From positions 186,001-250,000 of the forward strand of contig NZ_NCEN01000004.1 of NCBI RefSeq assembly GCF_002280675.1: a stretch of 64,000 bases of DNA, read 5' to 3'. This document shows, one piece after another, positions 62,787 to 64,000 of the stretch. Under the pieces are notes generated by a model. That model searched no databases and had not been told where the DNA came from. It saw only the letters and a list, made by a program, of their open reading frames with translations. The stretch comes from Novosphingobium sp. 32-60-15. Lineage in GTDB: Bacteria; Pseudomonadota; Alphaproteobacteria; Sphingomonadales; Sphingomonadaceae. The number at the start of each line of letters is the position of its first letter. Within the stretch, counting starts at the first letter, position 1. Both the position numbers and the translations under genes were made by a program.

Positions 62787-64000
62787 TTAGTATACGCGCT
62801 TCTTGGGCTTGATGTACTCTACATCGTCGGTCAGCGTGTATTCGTGGACCGGGCGGTAATCGATCTTGATCTCGCCACCTTTGCCGCCCCAGCCATTGAA
62901 CCAGGCTGCGGTGTGCTTCATCCATTCAGCATCGTTGCGATCAGGGAAATCTTCGTGCGCATGTGCGCCACGGCTTTCCTTGCGGTTGTGCGCGGAATGC
63001 ATGGTCACGGCAGCCTGGCTGATCAGGTTATCGAGTTCCAGTGTTTCGACCAGATCGGTGTTCCAGATCAGCGAGCTGTCCGACACGTTGATGTCTTCCA
63101 TCCGCTTGTAGGTATCGGCCAGCTTGACCTTGCCTTCTGCCATCAGTTCGTCGGTGCGGAACACAGCGGCATGCATGGACATGGTTCGCTGCATTTCCGT
63201 GCGCACTTCTGCAGTGGGCGAGCCACCCTTCGCGTGACGGAAGTGATCGAGGCGACCGAGTGCCAGATCGGCGCTATCCTTTGGCAAGGAAGCGTGAGCC
63301 GTACCGGGCTTGATCAATTCCTTCAGGCGCAGGCCGGTTGCACGACCGAACACGACAAGGTCGATCAACGAGTTCGAACCCAGACGGTTGGCGCCGTGGA
63401 CCGAAACGCAAGCAGCTTCACCAACGGCAAAGAGGCCCGGAATGATCGTTTCAGGATTGCCGTCGGCACCGATTGTCACGACTTCGCCATGATAATTGCA
63501 CGGAATGCCGCCCATGTTGTAATGCACGGTTGGCACCACAGGCAGCGGCTGGCGGGTCAGGTCGACACCGGCAAATATCTTGCCGCTTTCGGTAATGCCC
63601 GGAAGGCGTTCTGCCAGAACGTTCTGGTCAATATGATCGAGGTGCAGGAAGATGTGGTCCTTGTGCGGACCAACGCCGCGACCTTCGCGGATTTCCAGCG
63701 CCATCGAACGCGAAACAACATCACGCGAGGCGAGGTCTTTGGCCGATGGAGCATAACGCTCCATGAAGCGTTCGCCCTCGGAGTTGGTCAAATAACCACC
63801 CTCGCCACGCGCGCCTTCGGTGATCAGCACGCCTGCACCGTAGATGCCGGTCGGGTGGAATTGCACGAATTCCATGTCCTGCAGCGGCAGACCAGCGCGC
63901 AGCACCATGCCGCCACCGTCGCCGGTGCATGTGTGCGCCGATGTTGCCGTGAAGTAAGAACGGCCATAACCGCCCGTTGCCAGAACGACAGCATGGCCAC
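62787..64000 (-). CDS. sdhA: Succinate dehydrogenase flavoprotein subunit, N-terminus beyond window
   Basis: The C-terminal 404 codons of SdhA are present, running to the window edge. [29 protein letters not shown] and the substrate site [23 protein letters not shown] are visible, then [19 protein letters not shown] (with the catalytic His/Arg region), [30 protein letters not shown] (FAD site) and [23 protein letters not shown]. The final residues are IKPKKRVY. A strong terminator follows within 41 bp, so sdhB is not immediately downstream. Confidence 0.97.
   Translation of the reverse strand, partial: GHAVVLATGGYGRSYFTATSAHTCTGDGGGMVLRAGLPLQDMEFVQFHPTGIYGAGVLITEGARGEGGYLTNSEGERFMERYAPSAKDLASRDVVSRSMALEIREGRGVGPHKDHIFLHLDHIDQNVLAERLPGITESGKIFAGVDLTRQPLPVVPTVHYNMGGIPCNYHGEVVTIGADGNPETIIPGLFAVGEAACVSVHGANRLGSNSLIDLVVFGRATGLRLKELIKPGTAHASLPKDSADLALGRLDHFRHAKGGSPTAEVRTEMQRTMSMHAAVFRTDELMAEGKVKLADTYKRMEDINVSDSSLIWNTDLVETLELDNLISQAAVTMHSAHNRKESRGAHAHEDFPDRNDAEWMKHTAAWFNGWGGKGGEIKIDYRPVHEYTLTDDVEYIKPKKRVY

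Overview
The window looks like a chromosomal segment of a sphingomonad-type alphaproteobacterium (Sphingomonadales, Novosphingobium/Erythrobacter-like). The supporting signs are a C4-pathway 5-aminolevulinate synthase (hemA), a plsY-dprA-topA block, lepB-rnc-era, a two-gene lolCD exporter, a 2-oxoglutarate:ferredoxin oxidoreductase pair and betaine-lipid genes btaAB. Base composition is moderately GC-rich and coding density is high. No tRNA, rRNA or CRISPR array was seen. Both ends cut genes: pgi on the left and sdhA on the right.

Layout. 1-12.3 kb: pgi (partial), lepB-rnc-era-SGNH esterase, topA/dprA/plsY, murI, a metallo-beta-lactamase-fold protein, hemA. 12.3-16.8 kb: polyamine genes (ornithine/lysine decarboxylase, carboxynorspermidine decarboxylase and dehydrogenase), interrupted by a GxxExxY gene enclosed in 34-bp inverted repeats. 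16.9-19.9 kb: btaAB and two tandem MAPEG proteins. 19.9-26.6 kb: an rRNA/tRNA uracil methyltransferase, an NAD(P)HX repair enzyme, a MITE-like element with 28-bp perfect inverted repeats, a lipoprotein, ilvD, an N-formylglutamate amidohydrolase and ispE. 26.6-31.4 kb: ETF-quinone oxidoreductase, a uracil-DNA-glycosylase-like protein, a lytic transglycosylase and moaB.

31.4-34.7 kb is the accessory, AT-richer part. It carries a one-direction set of four small genes (LuxR-type HTH with a C-terminal membrane anchor, a multi-pass membrane protein, a winged-helix regulator and a coupled one-helix membrane peptide), with an intact IS5-family (IS1031-type) insertion sequence directly upstream. 34.7-46 kb: acyl-CoA ligase, dnaE, glutathione peroxidase, lolD/lolC, a MASE1-only membrane protein, purF and an SDR. 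46-56 kb: PilZ protein, cyclopropane fatty acid synthase, photolyase, PAP2 phosphatase, a DUF457 membrane hydrolase with an apparent CTG start, korB/korA, an HSL-type esterase, rppH and a TPR protein. 56-64 kb: RsmB-type methyltransferase, guaB, an M28 peptidase, a 5'-truncated 3-hydroxybutyrate dehydrogenase, a zinc metallopeptidase, a secreted hypothetical protein and sdhA.

Most of the window is housekeeping. The strongest candidates for something undescribed are the inverted-repeat-bounded GxxExxY cassette inside the polyamine operon, the MITE whose internal ORF ends on the start codon of the next gene (TAATG), the structured leader of the decarboxylase gene, and the membrane-tethered regulator locus next to the IS element.
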